Position numbers and translations under genes: made by a program. The notes under the pieces were generated by a model. It saw only the letters and a list, made by a program, of their open reading frames with translations. It ran no database searches and was not told where the DNA came from. From positions 19,086,901 through 19,150,900 of the forward strand of contig NC_092699.1 of the NCBI RefSeq assembly GCF_964275005.1: 64,000 bases of DNA, read 5' to 3'. The stretch is from Diadema setosum. Lineage: Eukaryota > Echinodermata > Echinoidea > Diadematoida > Diadematidae. Shown piece after piece: positions 12,396 through 24,633 of this stretch. Each line of letters starts with the position of its first letter. The stretch's first letter is position 1.

Positions 12396-15294
12396 GTTCC
12401 TGCCCCATGTTTGATTGATTACCATCGGAAGAGCAACTTTAGTTACATTCACATGACGTTTGTAATCTATGAAGTTTTGATTGTCGATGATTAGCTGCAG
12501 TGTAGTATTAAACTATTACACCCATCCACATGATTACCTAATCTTAAAGGCTGAATTTTCAAGTGAGAGTTCCACTCAATAATTAAGCCACAGAACTGGA
12601 AGAAATATGTACACGCAGTGCTAGCGATGTAAATCTGGTAATATCGACAATATTAGTAGTAGTGTACAACGCACACTGGAGATGAACCCAGAAGATGAGG
12701 GGGAATAGGGTTCACAGAGATAATAAGTTTGTTGATTATCATGTCCACATGATACTAAACTACAAGTGGGGACCCCCATGGCTCCTGGATAGAGCGTAAT
12801 TCGTAAGAAATCTTGTGGTTCAACAAATCTTGCTAACTTTTGAGTGCATCTGCACAGGGCTTGACTACAAGCTAATCATCAAAGAGTGAAAATCAAAGCC
12901 AATCTTTATATTTAGGAATGTCATGTGAACATAACTTTTAGAGCCCCATTGTGATATATCAAAACTGCTGACAAATTGGGAAAAGCTTTACTTTAATTTT
13001 ACAATCATTCAAAGAAATCTATCAGATCTTTTGTATACGAGTAATTGATCAAAACATATCAAATATATTGACAATCTTAAATTGACCTTTTATCTTATCT
13101 TTTAATGTAAAATTATGTTGTGGAAAAGCTGTCTCATTTAGATGACATAAAGTTGCCAGCATGTAAATTCACATCTGTTCTGAATTGTGCATAACCCGAA
13201 CGATTAAAATAAAATCTGCAAAAATCTGGCAAGACGGAAAATGACTGGCACAAACTTAGGCAGACTATAGGCCAGAATCACACATCTATTCTCTGGTTGC
13301 AAACAATATTGATCCTGCAGTGAATTTCTTTTAAAACATTCATGTCCACATACGTCAAGTTTCATTTTGTATGAAATCTTTTCAATTTGTTCAGGCAGGT
13401 TCTCTAAACTATTTTATGTGAAATACTATACAATTCAAAATGAATTTAAATGGAAGCTTTCTGATGCAGACATAAGCAGGAAAAACAGTTCATGGAGCTT
13501 CATGAAATACTTCATAGGATGTCAGTTACAAAGCACATGATGTTTGTTCATGTTTGCTAATGGCACTTTAAGGAAAATCAGTATAAAAACAGTTACAATT
13601 CCTTCCTGTCTCAAGGAATTCCTGTAGAATGGCTTCTGTGCATGTAAGGCATGCACTATCAGCAGTGATAAATTCTCTGAAAATGTGATGGTTGTCAGTT
13701 ATTTTTAAATGTCACCACAACATTCATCCTTTCCAGAGTGTCTTCTTTGAAATAACTCTCATGCCAACTCATGATAGGTTTTGAAACATCTAACTACCAG
13801 TCTTTTTTGTTCATTTTCCACTCTCTACCTCTTCTTTTCTCTTAGTGCCTTTCCTCCTATTGCTAGTTCCTGCTCTCTTTCCCTGCCCATTTTCAATGGA
13901 AAATATCACGTGACAACTTTTCATGTTTGAGTTTTCAATTTTTTTTTCTTCACTGCATGAGCAAGTGGCTTAGCAGTGCACTGCACACAACTAAAGCTAC
14001 TACCAACAATAACCTTCATTGCTCTCTGCATACTATGTGTGGCTGGAGAGAGATTTAAAAACATTTATTTGAGTATTACAATGATTGTTGTGCATTGAGC
14101 ATACTCATTGCAAATCATCACATCAAATTTGACACAAAGTTAGAAGAATTGCTCTCTGGTGTGCCGTATTTCTTCTGATGTTGCCAAAGTTGCCAAACAA
14201 TTTTTTTTTTTGCTGAAATTTTACCAATTTTGTAATTTTGCAATATTGCCGTCAATATGAAGTACTTCTCAACTATTTGTGACAGTGCTAATTGGTAATT
14301 TAAAAACAAAGTAAAAGTTCATGGCTCTATTTTATAGAAAGTTGGTAAGGTACTGACTCTTTCTGCTGTGTCAAGTGTCGTGTTAATGGTAAGATTACTG
14401 CTCCCCGATTGGCTATTTGTGTAGAAGAAGTTGCTATTCTCACAAGCGTTGCTATTGTAATAGTTTTTATGAAATGGGACCCAAGACTGACTTTGTTGAA
14501 ACCAACAGTCTTTCATTTGTCTCTTCCTTGCAATGTTTTCTTTATTCCCAAACTCTTAATGCTCATCACACATATTATTTTTTCTTGAACATTTCTTGAT
14601 CAGTTCTTCTGTGTTTCTATTTCATTTTCTGCCTGTTGCTCTAACCATCATTTTCCTTGCTGACCATAAAGATATGGACTAGGGCTCATGCATCTATGGA
14701 TGATGCATCAGGGGGCGGCATTTTTTGTTGTCACCACCAGGCCCAGTGAAGGGGTGTTGTGTTGGTGTGTAATTAATGCATTCTTGGGGTTAGGGATATA
14801 GCTTGCTCTGATATGATCGCAGCATCTGGTACTCAGCAATGAAAGACTCCGTTCAGCGGTTCGCTCCATGGCGGTGTCGGTAACAGATATCACCGTCGTA
14901 TTCCCCCACCTACTCTCTGTCATTATCCCAGAAATAATTGACAGCTGATAAGATGGTCAAGATCTCTGCTTCCAAAGCTTTAAGGTTGAAGGATCCTGTA
15001 TTAAAAAATTAAGAGAGCTAACAATTTCAATGACCCCTTGTCCTTTGAAAAGGGCATAAGTTCCCCTGACAGAGCCCTGAGAAAGTCGGGTATCTCAAAC
15101 AAATATACATGTACATGTAAGCTGATTTTCATTGAAAGTATGTACCAATACTAACATAATATTCTTATTTTGTGTTATTCACATGGAGTATTGTCTTGGT
15201 GTAGAGTCCTTTTTATGTCTTTAGACTTCAGTGGTAAGAAGAGGTAGTAACATTTACAGTTATGCAGTTTTTAAGCTATATTTATTAAAGGGAT
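8085..15294. other. Long unique stretch, no gene recognised
   Basis: These 7.2 kb hold microsatellites and poly-A or poly-G runs (poly-A at about 10516-10532 and 12004-12024, G13 at 11641-11653). There are two GC-richer islands: about 12060-12240, just upstream of the (CT)n tract, and about 14690-14930. Open frames of 60-90 codons occur on both strands but lack paired splice sites. The best-looking is 10235-10462 on the minus strand, which follows an acceptable acceptor but has no donor. I call no gene here. Confidence 0.4.
12359..12393 (+). repeat. (CT)n microsatellite
   Basis: About 35 bp of CT repeats. The minus-strand open frame over it is an Arg-Glu repeat artefact. Confidence 0.9.
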
Positions 15295-15761
15295 CATATA
15301 GTTTTGGTTGAGTCCCAACTTCAAGTTTCTAACATTTTAGGTGAGATAATGAGAAACCTATTACGAAATGTGAAAGAGCATGTAATTCCAAGAGGAATTA
15401 AATGTTTATTTGTTGAAAATTGGTTCTGAAATGGCTGAGATATCCAAAACAAGGCAATCCTAATAAAAAGTGGGACCCACCTTTTATTACGATCACTTTG
15501 TTTTATTTTGTTTTGGGGTGTTTCAGCAATTCCAAAACCAATTTTCATCAAAGAACTTTGAATTCCTCTTAACCTGTTGAGGACGAGTCCCGAGTATACT
15601 CGGGCAGGTGTCTATGGGAAATGTGTGTTGTAGCAAAATCAGTCTGTCCTCAACTGATGGAAATGATATGCTCAATACCATTTCATAAGTGGTTTAGTGG
15701 TATCTCACAAAAAGTTAAAAGCCCATTCCTCATCTCCACCAATACTATACCATCCCTTTAG
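15295..15761. mobile_element. Family B MITE, copy 3, interrupted by a family C MITE
   Basis: It starts TTAAAGGGATCATATAGTTT and ends ACCATCCCTTTA, with the same internal landmarks as the copies at 65 and 449 (GAGATATCC, the GTGGGACCCACC centre, CATAAGTGGTTT). A ~95 bp family C element at 15569-15662 interrupts it at a TTAA, where the other copies read 'CCTCTTA AAATGG'. The family C insertion is therefore younger than this family B copy. Confidence 0.8.
15569..15662 (+). mobile_element. Family C MITE, copy 2 (nested)
   Basis: It begins TTAACCTGTTGAGGACGAG, carries the same 16 bp palindrome at 15589-15604, and runs to GTCCTCAACTGATGG. Its right terminal repeat is mutated. It sits inside the family B element 15295-15761. 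Confidence 0.8.
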
Positions 15762-16049
15762 GATATTGAGTCAGAGTCCATGCATTCATAGTAGACCTAT
15801 ACATGGTCATCATGGCAGAAATAATACAGTGTACACTGTACTTTCTGAATATGCAAGATGTAATTGGAAACATACGGCAGTGTTTGTGGTAGTATATCTT
15901 ACAGAAGTGTCTTTAACCAATATAATGTATTGGGAATCACCATCTACAGTAGCACTGGGTTCATCTGAGGTGAGTGTAGGAGTTATGTAGCAGTGTGTAG
16001 ATTTTCATTTTCAATCTGTGTAATTACAGACCATGTGAAAGAGATTGAA

Positions 16050-16112
16050 CCAGCTTAGGATTGGAACCAATCACTCACAGCTTACTGAGCAGTGGCACTA
16101 CCAATCAGGCCA
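16050..16112 (-). repeat. Relic of a tRNA-derived sequence (SINE head or tRNA pseudogene)
   Basis: Read on the minus strand, the segment runs GGCCTGATTGGTAGTGCC (A-box-like), then an anticodon-arm-like stretch with CTCAGTAAGC, then GGTTCCAATCC, which matches the Pol III B box GGTTCGAATCC at all but one position. The spacing fits a tRNA. No intact acceptor stem is visible, so this is most likely a decayed tRNA-derived SINE head. Confidence 0.4.
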
Positions 16113-16826
16113 AACAGAGTTTATGGCTTGAAATGACATGATGAAGTTGGAACGTATACTAATATTGTATCTCTGTTTAATTCTTTCTGGTCTTTTTGGT
16201 GATTCATTTAACTCCTGGAAAGCACATCCTCTCTAAAATTCATCATGCAAGTAGATCCCTTGCTTCAGTTGATGGACAGTATTCCACAATGCCCCTTTTC
16301 CTTCTCGCTCATACAGGTGAAATTGACAACAAGTAGAAATTTTGTCATATAGTGGCTAGTGCACCAGCTATTAAGGAAAGTTGCAGTTACTGTAAGTAAT
16401 AAAATCCAAGCAAGAAATCTATGAATATTAAATCAGAATTGACTGCCATATTTGCAGGTGTATCGACATGAGTAGGAAATTTGTTTCCAGACAAATAACA
16501 GAAAGTTACAACCATATGAATGTCAGTCGGTCAACCAACACAACTTTTAATAGGATTGTGGAAATGAATGTCTGGGCCACATGGCAGGTAGCTGCTTACC
16601 TATGACACTTTCATGGTGAGAGTTTGATATAACTCAGACTTTCTCACATCCCTTGCTTTGATATAACTGTCATTATTAAAACCAACTTTTTCTCAGACAT
16701 AAATTGTCTTTCCAATAAAAGTCACTTCTTGCAAATGCCTTCTTCCATGCACTTACAGTGATTTCTGCGTAATATTTGTATGGGTCATGACCTGTTGTCA
16801 TAAGGATATATATTGTTGATAGAAGG

Positions 16827-16842
16827 GGGGGGGGGGGGGGGA
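16827..16842 (+). repeat. Poly-G tract
   Basis: A G run of about 16 bases interrupts otherwise unique DNA. Confidence 0.85.
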
Positions 16843-17079
16843 GGATTTTAATACGTATATGGCAGGCTATCACGGCCGGGGTCAAGTAACTGGCCATGTG
16901 AGGGGTTGCTCTGATCTGCTTCACCAATTACCCACCAGGGGCAAGAAAGGAGTTCATGAAGAAGCATTGTCTCAGTCCTGGGATGAATTTCCAGATGTAG
17001 GATATGTTAAAGGTGGTAGTTGATAGGGCAGCCTTATTTGCAGTTTCATCATATATTTTGATTGTACAATGTATATCAT

Positions 17080-17276
17080 ATATAGGGCTCAACATTTGTG
17101 GTGGCCAGGTAGCCTGGGGCCGCTAGAAAATGAAGACAGGCCTCCAAATTTCCCAAAATGTTATCTGTTGGTGGCCTGATTGGCAACTAAAATTCAAAAT
17201 GGATTGTTTTATTTTCTTTGACTTCGGGCCACCAAAATTCAAAATTACAAGACTTTAGTGGCCCAAAAGGGCCATA
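17080..17276. repeat. Possible decayed short repeat with GGCC-rich ends
   Basis: The block contains several GTGGCC/GGGCC words in both orientations and two near-repeats of 'AAAATTCAAAAT'. It looks like a worn short transposon, but no second copy is present in the window and the ends cannot be set. Confidence 0.2.
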
Positions 17277-20065
17277 AAAGAAAAAATAGTGTGGTGATTT
17301 AGCTGTGTCATATTGGTAGTGGGAAAGTTGGCTTTTCTGTGGATGAGTCTAGTATTTTAAAGCACAGCTAATGAAAAGAAAAAGCAACTTTGGAAAGGCT
17401 GAAGACATCTTCCTTCATAGGTCCGCCTACCTTGCCCGATTTGTTATCCATCCATTAAGTCACAATTAACTTGGAAAATTATTCTCCTCAGCATCCAATC
17501 AGAATACCACCCCTCTCCTCCCCCTTCCAAACATATTTTCATGATATTAGTTCGACAAACCCGAACAGGTGCAACAATGCACAGCCCAATGTAAAGACCA
17601 TTGAGATTATGATAAGTTAATTAGATGATATAGCCAGTATTATTCATGGCAGTGTAGCATTGGGATGTCTGGGTTAGCATATGAAGAAAGTGCAGTATCA
17701 GTGTGCAAACTACTCAACAAAACAGAGTAATATTGTTTTAAAAAAAAAAAAATGACATTATGGTCATGATGTCAATTCCAGTAAAGGCATCACCAGTTTA
17801 GGAAAACAGAGGTCTTTACCCTGTCAAAAGTGATAAAATTTTCAATTAAAACAGTAACATATCATTCATTGTATAGGGCCTACTTTTTTTTTCCAAGAAG
17901 GCTAAAGACTTTAGAATTGTTTTTAGTCTCAACTTTGTTTGATTCATGTTTGTTTTCATATACCACTATTCTCATGCACTTTTAGTTTCCTACTTAATGC
18001 GCATGTTCTTGTTTCAGGTCTCGTGTCATTTCCTAAATTTGTGTAATTTTATTTTCTCCTCTGCTCTGCCTGTTGAGACAGTTCTTGCTGCTGTAGCGAG
18101 GCATTTCTGCCTTAGGTTAGACTACAGACAGCTGGATGCACTGTCTCTGTTTGCCTCTATAATGACTGTCGGGCCAATTAGGGTAGGGTGTTAATTCATT
18201 AAGTGCCTCGATGTTGAAAAGGGTGATCCACACCATACTAGCTCAGAGCACAAGGTGTGGTGAGATGTCTCGTCTGACAGGCACAGTCTGGCAAAGCAAG
18301 GCTCTCTCTATTTCTCACCAAGATGTACGCTTGGCGGATTACCCCTTTCCCTCTTTAGATCTTGTCATGCGAGTATGATGTCATTAATTATGGAAGAAGT
18401 CCAATGAAAAAGGCTGATGATGTTTTTGATCCTTGCCATCAAGTTTTGATGAAGACATTCAAAACCACTGGAACCATACTCTTATTATTAATTACAAAGT
18501 GGCATCAGCCTGTGAAAAACAAGTATGTGTTAAAATTTCTTTCAGGGGAAATATGTTTTGCTTGTGATATTCATGCTCTAAATAAATTGTATGATATTAC
18601 CCATGAGACCTCACAGTCACATGACTTGGAATTTCATTTTTAGTGGTGGTGCATTAAATGAATATTAGATGAATGAGTGTTATATACAAATGGTCCAACC
18701 TTTCTCATTGTTCTCTAATTTTGCTGCTTTCTTCTTTACTGCTTTTATTTCATTGTCTCTCTAGAATGTAAGTTAATGATAAACTCTCTCCTCTATGATA
18801 AGAGCTTTAAGTTTGTGAAATACTATTGAATTTCTTAAGTCTAGACAGAAGTAGAGATCCCAGTGCTTATGTTGTGCAATCCTAAACTGTTAGTTCATTA
18901 TCAGAAAGCTCTGACAAACTTATGACTCTACCACAATAGCTGCTGACTTCGAACCCTTCTTATATTCATAATCTTATGGTGTTTTGTTGCGTCTCTGTGT
19001 TTGAGTAATGTCAATACCATATATGGCTGTAGAACATAGCCAGCCATCAGGAAATGTACAAGTATAATGTTTCAGTATGGGTGCCTGGGTCACGATGCAA
19101 TAATAGTCTAAATAGTCTGTAAGATTGTGCCGTGTATGGTTAAGTGGTCAGGCCCAAAGTTGAATGTCACATCAGTGTTGACTCATGATGCATGCCCATG
19201 GAGAAACAACCTGTTGCAGATCAACCAAGTTGTTGATTACTTTAAGTGAAATATAGCAAACTGAAATACAAGCTACATCTGATGGACCAATCATATTTAT
19301 ATTGCAAAACAGCCATGATTTTAAGCAAGAATGAATAAATATTGCAAATGATTCATCATGCAATGTGTTTGCTAAATATGTATGTCTCTTCTAGGCCCTA
19401 TATAATACAAAGTTGCACATGATTGTGAGCTGTGGCTGTGTTGTCTCCAAAGCGGGTATATGTTGTATTTCACTGCGGAAGAAGAAATCAGTTGACTGTA
19501 TTATTCATGGTATAGGAATTTCTCTGTACCCTTATGTGAAAATGATCTAATCTTGTATTTTTTAAGGCCATATAATGGCTAGAAAAGAGCCTTAAATCTG
19601 GCACCTACAAAAATAGTGTACACCTACACAAAATTATTTGTAAGTTTTTTTCTCCTTCCTATTTTTATAGGGAAAATTGTCCCATGACTTCTAATAATTG
19701 TAGAACCTCTCTAACAGATCATCATTCATAGACCACACAGTGAATTGCCGTGAATGTTATCCAAAGTCAACACAAGCTTCAGACATCAATCCATGACCAA
19801 CAAATGGAAATGACTTAGTTTAGCTCAGTATCACACTAAATTCCCTGAAAATTTCACCATGATGATGTCACTTTAGATATTCTGGTGCCTGCGACCTTCT
19901 GTAAAGATCAAATCCGTCTTTCTCCCTTTAGCAGATAATCATAGGCTAAGTAGCTGGCGACATCATGGTTGAAAGTAGTCCTAAGTGAAACAGGATACAA
20001 ACAATGTTGTGCCAATAAAATTTGTCTGCCGGAAAGGGGCAGTAAAATAATTCCACTGGCTGACC
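17277..20065. other. Unique DNA, no gene recognised
   Basis: Open frames at 17946-18194 and 18362-18643 (+) are single frames with ordinary AT-rich composition and no matching donor, so they are not called. A GC-richer patch lies at about 18060-18350. Confidence 0.4.
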
Positions 20066-20157
20066 TAACCCTTTGAGGATGAGTCCCGAGTATACTCGGG
20101 CAAGCGTCTATGGGAAATGCGTGTTGTAGCAAAATCAAACCGTCCTCAATTGGTTAA
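20066..20157 (+). mobile_element. Family C MITE, copy 3
   Basis: The left end reads CTAACCCTTTGAGGATGAG and the right end CGTCCTCAATTGGTTAA. The 16 bp palindrome CCCGAGTATACTCGGG is intact at 20085-20100. Length is about 92 bp. The minus-strand open frame over it is translated repeat. Confidence 0.8.
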
Positions 20158-21894
20158 ACTGAAGATGATGATAATGGTACCAATCATTTTGAAAAGTACT
20201 TACAGGCTCTGACCTGTCTTCTGGTAAAAACTTGAAATTGAAGATTCTTTGAAGTAGTTTTAAATCATAATCATAATAGACATTTTAGCAGTTGTGATGA
20301 TTATAATGACAGTGATGATATTAACAATGCTGATTGTATTTTTGAAAATAATAATAGTAGTGATCATAAAGAATGATGATAGTTTTAGTAAGATGCTGAT
20401 AATCGAAGGATTTGTGAATGCAGTATGGAAAGAAAATGATTTGTCGAGCTGTTTTGAAGTTGTTCAATGTTTATAAATCTGATGCATCACTTTATTCTTT
20501 CAGATCAAGACAGAATCATTCTGTGGTACAGGGCATTTATCTCAAATGTTTTACCTCAAAATGAAATATTAATTTCAAGCATATTGGCACCCCCCCCCCA
20601 AAAAAAAAAAGTGATCATAATTAAATTGATATCTGTGTTGTTGGTTTTTTTTTACCAGTATAAAAGTATAAAAGTTATATAAAAGCTCTTTTTTGTACAC
20701 ACACAAGCTTTCTTGTGACACAAAAGGTGTTTAAGAGATCTAAGTTAAGTGATCCAGAAACATGAAAGTGAGTCCAATGGCTTGTATACTTACAGACACT
20801 GTTCATCTTTATTGGGTAGGAAGTAAATTGCACTTGCTATGGATTGAAATACTTTAGCAAAATTTCGAGGGGTTTCAGACTTAAAGAAGATCTTATTTCA
20901 ATGACATTTCTGAAATGCATGTGTTTCAATTAAGGAGTGTTCAGACCTCTCACTAACTGCTTCCCACAAACTACATTCCATTCAACCATGTCACAATTTT
21001 AGCAGCTACGAATCCCCCATAGGCACCCCCCCCCCAAAAAAAAAGAGCAAAATTTGATTGAAAAGGACTCTAGTCTGCAATTGTCCAAATCATACTTTTG
21101 AAAAGTGTGAGAAATTAGGGTAAGAACAACTTGACGAAGTGTTCATATGGACTAATAAAAATAACCTCTTTAGCATGACAGGCATTCCTGACCATGTTTA
21201 CAAACAAATTTTGTTGCTAAAAGTGTGAACCCCCTGTTGGCCACTCATACTTGCCTGTCTCCCCCATTTGTTCCCTCCATGGCTCTCCTCTAGTCCCCCA
21301 CTCATCCACACTAATCCTCTTTTCCTCCCCTCCCTCGTCCCTCTTACATCACTCCCCCTCTCATCCCATCGTCGGTGGTACCTGACATCGAGCTGTCCTA
21401 CGATAAATTTCTTCTTCCTCTCCACGACTCATCTTTCATTGGCGCTCACATCCACTTATGCTGTCATACTACATTATCTTGTCCTATTCATGTCATCTTT
21501 TTTCTTTCACCTTTAAAAAAATCACTCATAGACATTTCATGTATATGTCATATCACGACCCTGAATTTTTAATTCAACCACACCCTCTTTTGTCTCTTAA
21601 AACATGTATGTTGTCACGCTTCATATTTTGCACAGGTTTAATGAGGCTTATTTTCTTCCATAGGCTGATCTATCTCATTGACAGTTTCATCCGTCTCCAT
21701 TTCCACACCTAATTCGTACGTTGTTCTCTATTACACTACATCACTTTGAAGTTATCTCAGTCCTCTTTTTTAAAATATTTAATGGTGCATTTTAGAGGTA
21801 AGGCATATCTTTTCTATTGAGATGGATTGGTTGAATTTGATTTCTGTAATTTTCAAACCCTTGCTAAACTGTTACCCACTGCTTTATACTCTTT
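20158..21894. other. Unique DNA with low-complexity tracts
   Basis: It holds a degenerate TGATGAT-rich patch (about 20290-20400) and two look-alike C-run/A-run junctions (about 20588-20610 and 21024-21044, each GGCAC followed by C and A runs). A pyrimidine-rich stretch at 21190-21450 generates overlapping open frames on both strands. No gene is called. Confidence 0.45.
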
Positions 21895-22492
21895 TTAAAA
21901 TAGAAAATCCACCCCAAAAATGAATTAATTTCAAAAGAAAGGAAAAAAATATTCCCTATAGAATGATGCAAAAATGGCAGAAATTGGATGACAAATAAGG
22001 AAGATATGACATTTTGAAATTTCAAATATTTTTGGACCAGTCCTCATGAATATTCAAATGGGCGAGTTGATGATGTCATACCCTCACAAGTTTTCATGTA
22101 TGTTATATATGAAATTCATAAAATTGCTATTTTTAGCTTATTCATTTAACAGCATGCTCCCATACCAAGATATATCAGAGTTAACATTTTTTATTTTTCA
22201 ATTTTGGTGGTTTTAAGGCAAGTATTATGTTTATACAACTTAAATAAGAGATTTTTGTCATTTCTGTATATAAAATGAATAAGAAATTGTGAGAGCATGA
22301 CATCATTAACTTGCTCATTTGAATATTCATAAGGATTGGTCAAGAAATGTATTCTGAATAAATATGAAATTTCAAAATGTCATATCTTCCTTATTTAGTA
22401 TTCGATTTTTATCATTTTTGTATCGTTCTGTGGGGAATATTTTTCTCTTTCTTTTGAAGTTTATTTATTGCTTGGGTGGATTTCCTCTTTAT
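21895..22492. mobile_element. Foldback MITE (family F)
   Basis: The left arm (AAAATCCACCCC, CAAAAGAAAGGAAAAAAATA, AAGGAAGATATGACATTTTG) is mirrored by the right arm (CAAAATGTCATATCTTCCTT, GGGTGGATTTCC). Both sides of the loop carry 'CTCATTTGAATATTCATAAGGA' or its complement and 'ATGATGTCAT'. TTAA lies at the left edge; the right edge is TTAT. The element is self-complementary over roughly 590 bp and non-coding. Confidence 0.75.
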
Positions 22493-22699
22493 GCAACCAT
22501 TGCTCATTTCATTTTTGCAAATACAGCTAGATATTTGCTACTGTGTGAAGACTGTGATTTGCTTCAGTCCCTTTCATTGCTTTAAACACATAGACCTACG
22601 GAATAAACCTTTGAGATCATTCACACCAAATTCAAATGCCCTCTATTTGTATTTGCTCATCTCCATCTCCTTCAAGCCCCTTGAAGTCTTTTCATACTG

Positions 22700-23191
22700 A
22701 AGTGACATCTACCGTAATTATTATCACCCCATCTACCCTACCCTTCTGCCCCGACTCCCACACCTACCCCCAACCCCGTCTACCCCACTACATGCCACAG
22801 TAGTAGGCAGGAATCCCCCTCTTTTTCGTACGTACATACCCCCTAGCTGCCACAGTCCACTGCTCCTAGTGTGTGAATGTGCGTTTAATCCTTGCCCTGT
22901 CTCGACTCATTTCACACTATCCCCTAGCTCTCTCTCACACACCACCTCTTCTGACTCACCTCTCTTCTTTCTCCGTTCGGCCTCCCAGTCTTGTGACCAG
23001 CGGGCTTGCCCTCCTTTAGCCACCGCTGCTGGCCGGCCACTGGATATCCCCTGAGCCAGACTAGCTTAGGGGCTCTCCGCTTCTTGCTTCTGTCCTGTCT
23101 CACTGGATGTATTACACCTGGAATATTTATCCCCACTGGATCAAAATCACGGAGTAGATAGCGACTTCTAGCTTCATCTTTGATATTCAAG
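22700..23191 (+). other. Pyrimidine- and GC-rich island ending in a strong splice donor
   Basis: C/T-rich sequence with a possible acceptor (CATGCCACAG near 22800) leads into a GC-richer block that ends TTCAAG|GTGAGTTC at 23191/23192. All three plus frames close shortly before the donor, so if this is an exon it would be untranslated. The minus strand holds an 88-codon open frame (22924-23190) that also meets a GTGAGT donor. I cannot decide between these, or chance. Confidence 0.25.
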
Positions 23192-24261
23192 GTGAGTTCA
23201 AATTTCAGTATAATGAATTTCCAGTTCTGCCCATGTTTTTTTTTTTGCCAAATTAAGTTTGTTTTTGAATATCAGATGGTTGTGTAGCTAAAATGTGTGC
23301 TCTTCACAACATAGTGGAAAGAGAGAGAATCGAGATAGAGCATATTGTGTTGAACAGAATTAGTACCCCTGGTACTTGCCAAGCTACAGAAAATCAAAAC
23401 TTTTTAGCTAAGCTGAAAAGTACATGCAAAATTAAGAAAGTGTAAATGTCAGAAAGTTTGCAGTCATCTGTATTTTGTGACCTTGAAAAACTTGCAGAAG
23501 AGTCTTTCTTATATGTGCAAATGTCCAAAAGTATGATTGTATTTGAAATCAAACAATGGAATCACCATTCCCCCATTAGGTGTGGTATATGAAGTACAGT
23601 GGTAATTTGTTGGTACCATTCTCATTGGCAAAATATCACAGTGATCAATATCATGGTAATTTACTTAGTACTGTTCTCTTTCATGATATACCTCAATATT
23701 TCTAGTAAGCACTGTGTATATCTCCTACTGGGAGAAGATAGGAAAACTTCTAGGTCATGTTTAATGGGTGGTATTATTTCGTGACACGATTCACACTCAA
23801 ATATTGCATGTGTATTTTGTGCGAAGTTTGAATTATCACCCTGAATACCATGGCATTTCATGATCTATTTTGTTGTGTATTTTGTGATGTAATTTGCATT
23901 TACTTTATGAATTGCCATGTGAAATAACACAGTATTTTATCATCAATGTGAGCGCACCTATTCTGTAGGAATTTATGCAGTGAATGCTTCCGTTAATGTA
24001 TCCATTAAACTCTGTAAACCAGTGAATTTGATAATCCTTTCCCCCAAAACGAGTATGATGTGCAAAGGATATTACAATTATGTGACTAGGAGATCATTTG
24101 AGACACCCACTGATGATCATGATATTGACTTTGCCAAAGTTTGGATAATCATAAGTTTAGTCAGAATATCTCCTCTTTAATTGAAATTATCAATGATATT
24201 TATTATAGAAATGTTAAGTTTGTTCCTACCACAAACATTAATTTACATCACCTATCACTCT
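23192..24261. other. Unique DNA, nothing recognised
   Basis: No repeat shared within the window and no credible exon. Confidence 0.45.
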
Positions 24262-24633
24262 TTAAAGGCATAATTTACCATTTGCAGATAAATAAAAAAA
24301 AAACCCCAGCATTACTGCTACAAAATAGTTCTAGAATGTGAGTTAGAGATAGAAACAACCAATGTAAAAAATTGAATCTGTATAATTGATGTTAAGCAGT
24401 GTTGAATATATAAAATGTGAACAATAATCATAATAAAAATGTTTCCAGACTAATCCGTCTACAGTTAGGGTTTATTGAGGAAAAATAGTGATATCTCCTT
24501 ATATTTCAGGCTTTCTTGCAAAATCTTTATAAGGTAGGATGTGCGGTGATACAACTGGCCTACACATATGCATCAAATGTGATAACTCGAATATTTTTGA
24601 AATCACTGCTCCCATGGTAAACAGTGCCTTTAA
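24262..24633 (-). mobile_element. Family D MITE, copy 2
   Basis: This copy is in reverse orientation relative to 1345-1718 and 42110-42488. It is bounded by TTAA on both sides (24262-24265 and 24630-24633). The ends read TTAAAGGCATAATTTACC on the left and GTAAACAGTGCCTTTAA on the right, which form imperfect inverted termini. It is the best-delimited member of the family. Confidence 0.8.

Noticed and set aside
18362-18643. 93-residue plus-strand frame
   Set aside because: AT-rich codons, no splice signals, no motif.
19908-20138. Similar peptides at 19908-20138 (-) and 40918-41115 (+) containing PSILGT-PQRV
   Set aside because: Both are translations of the family C MITE in the same frame, not a conserved protein.
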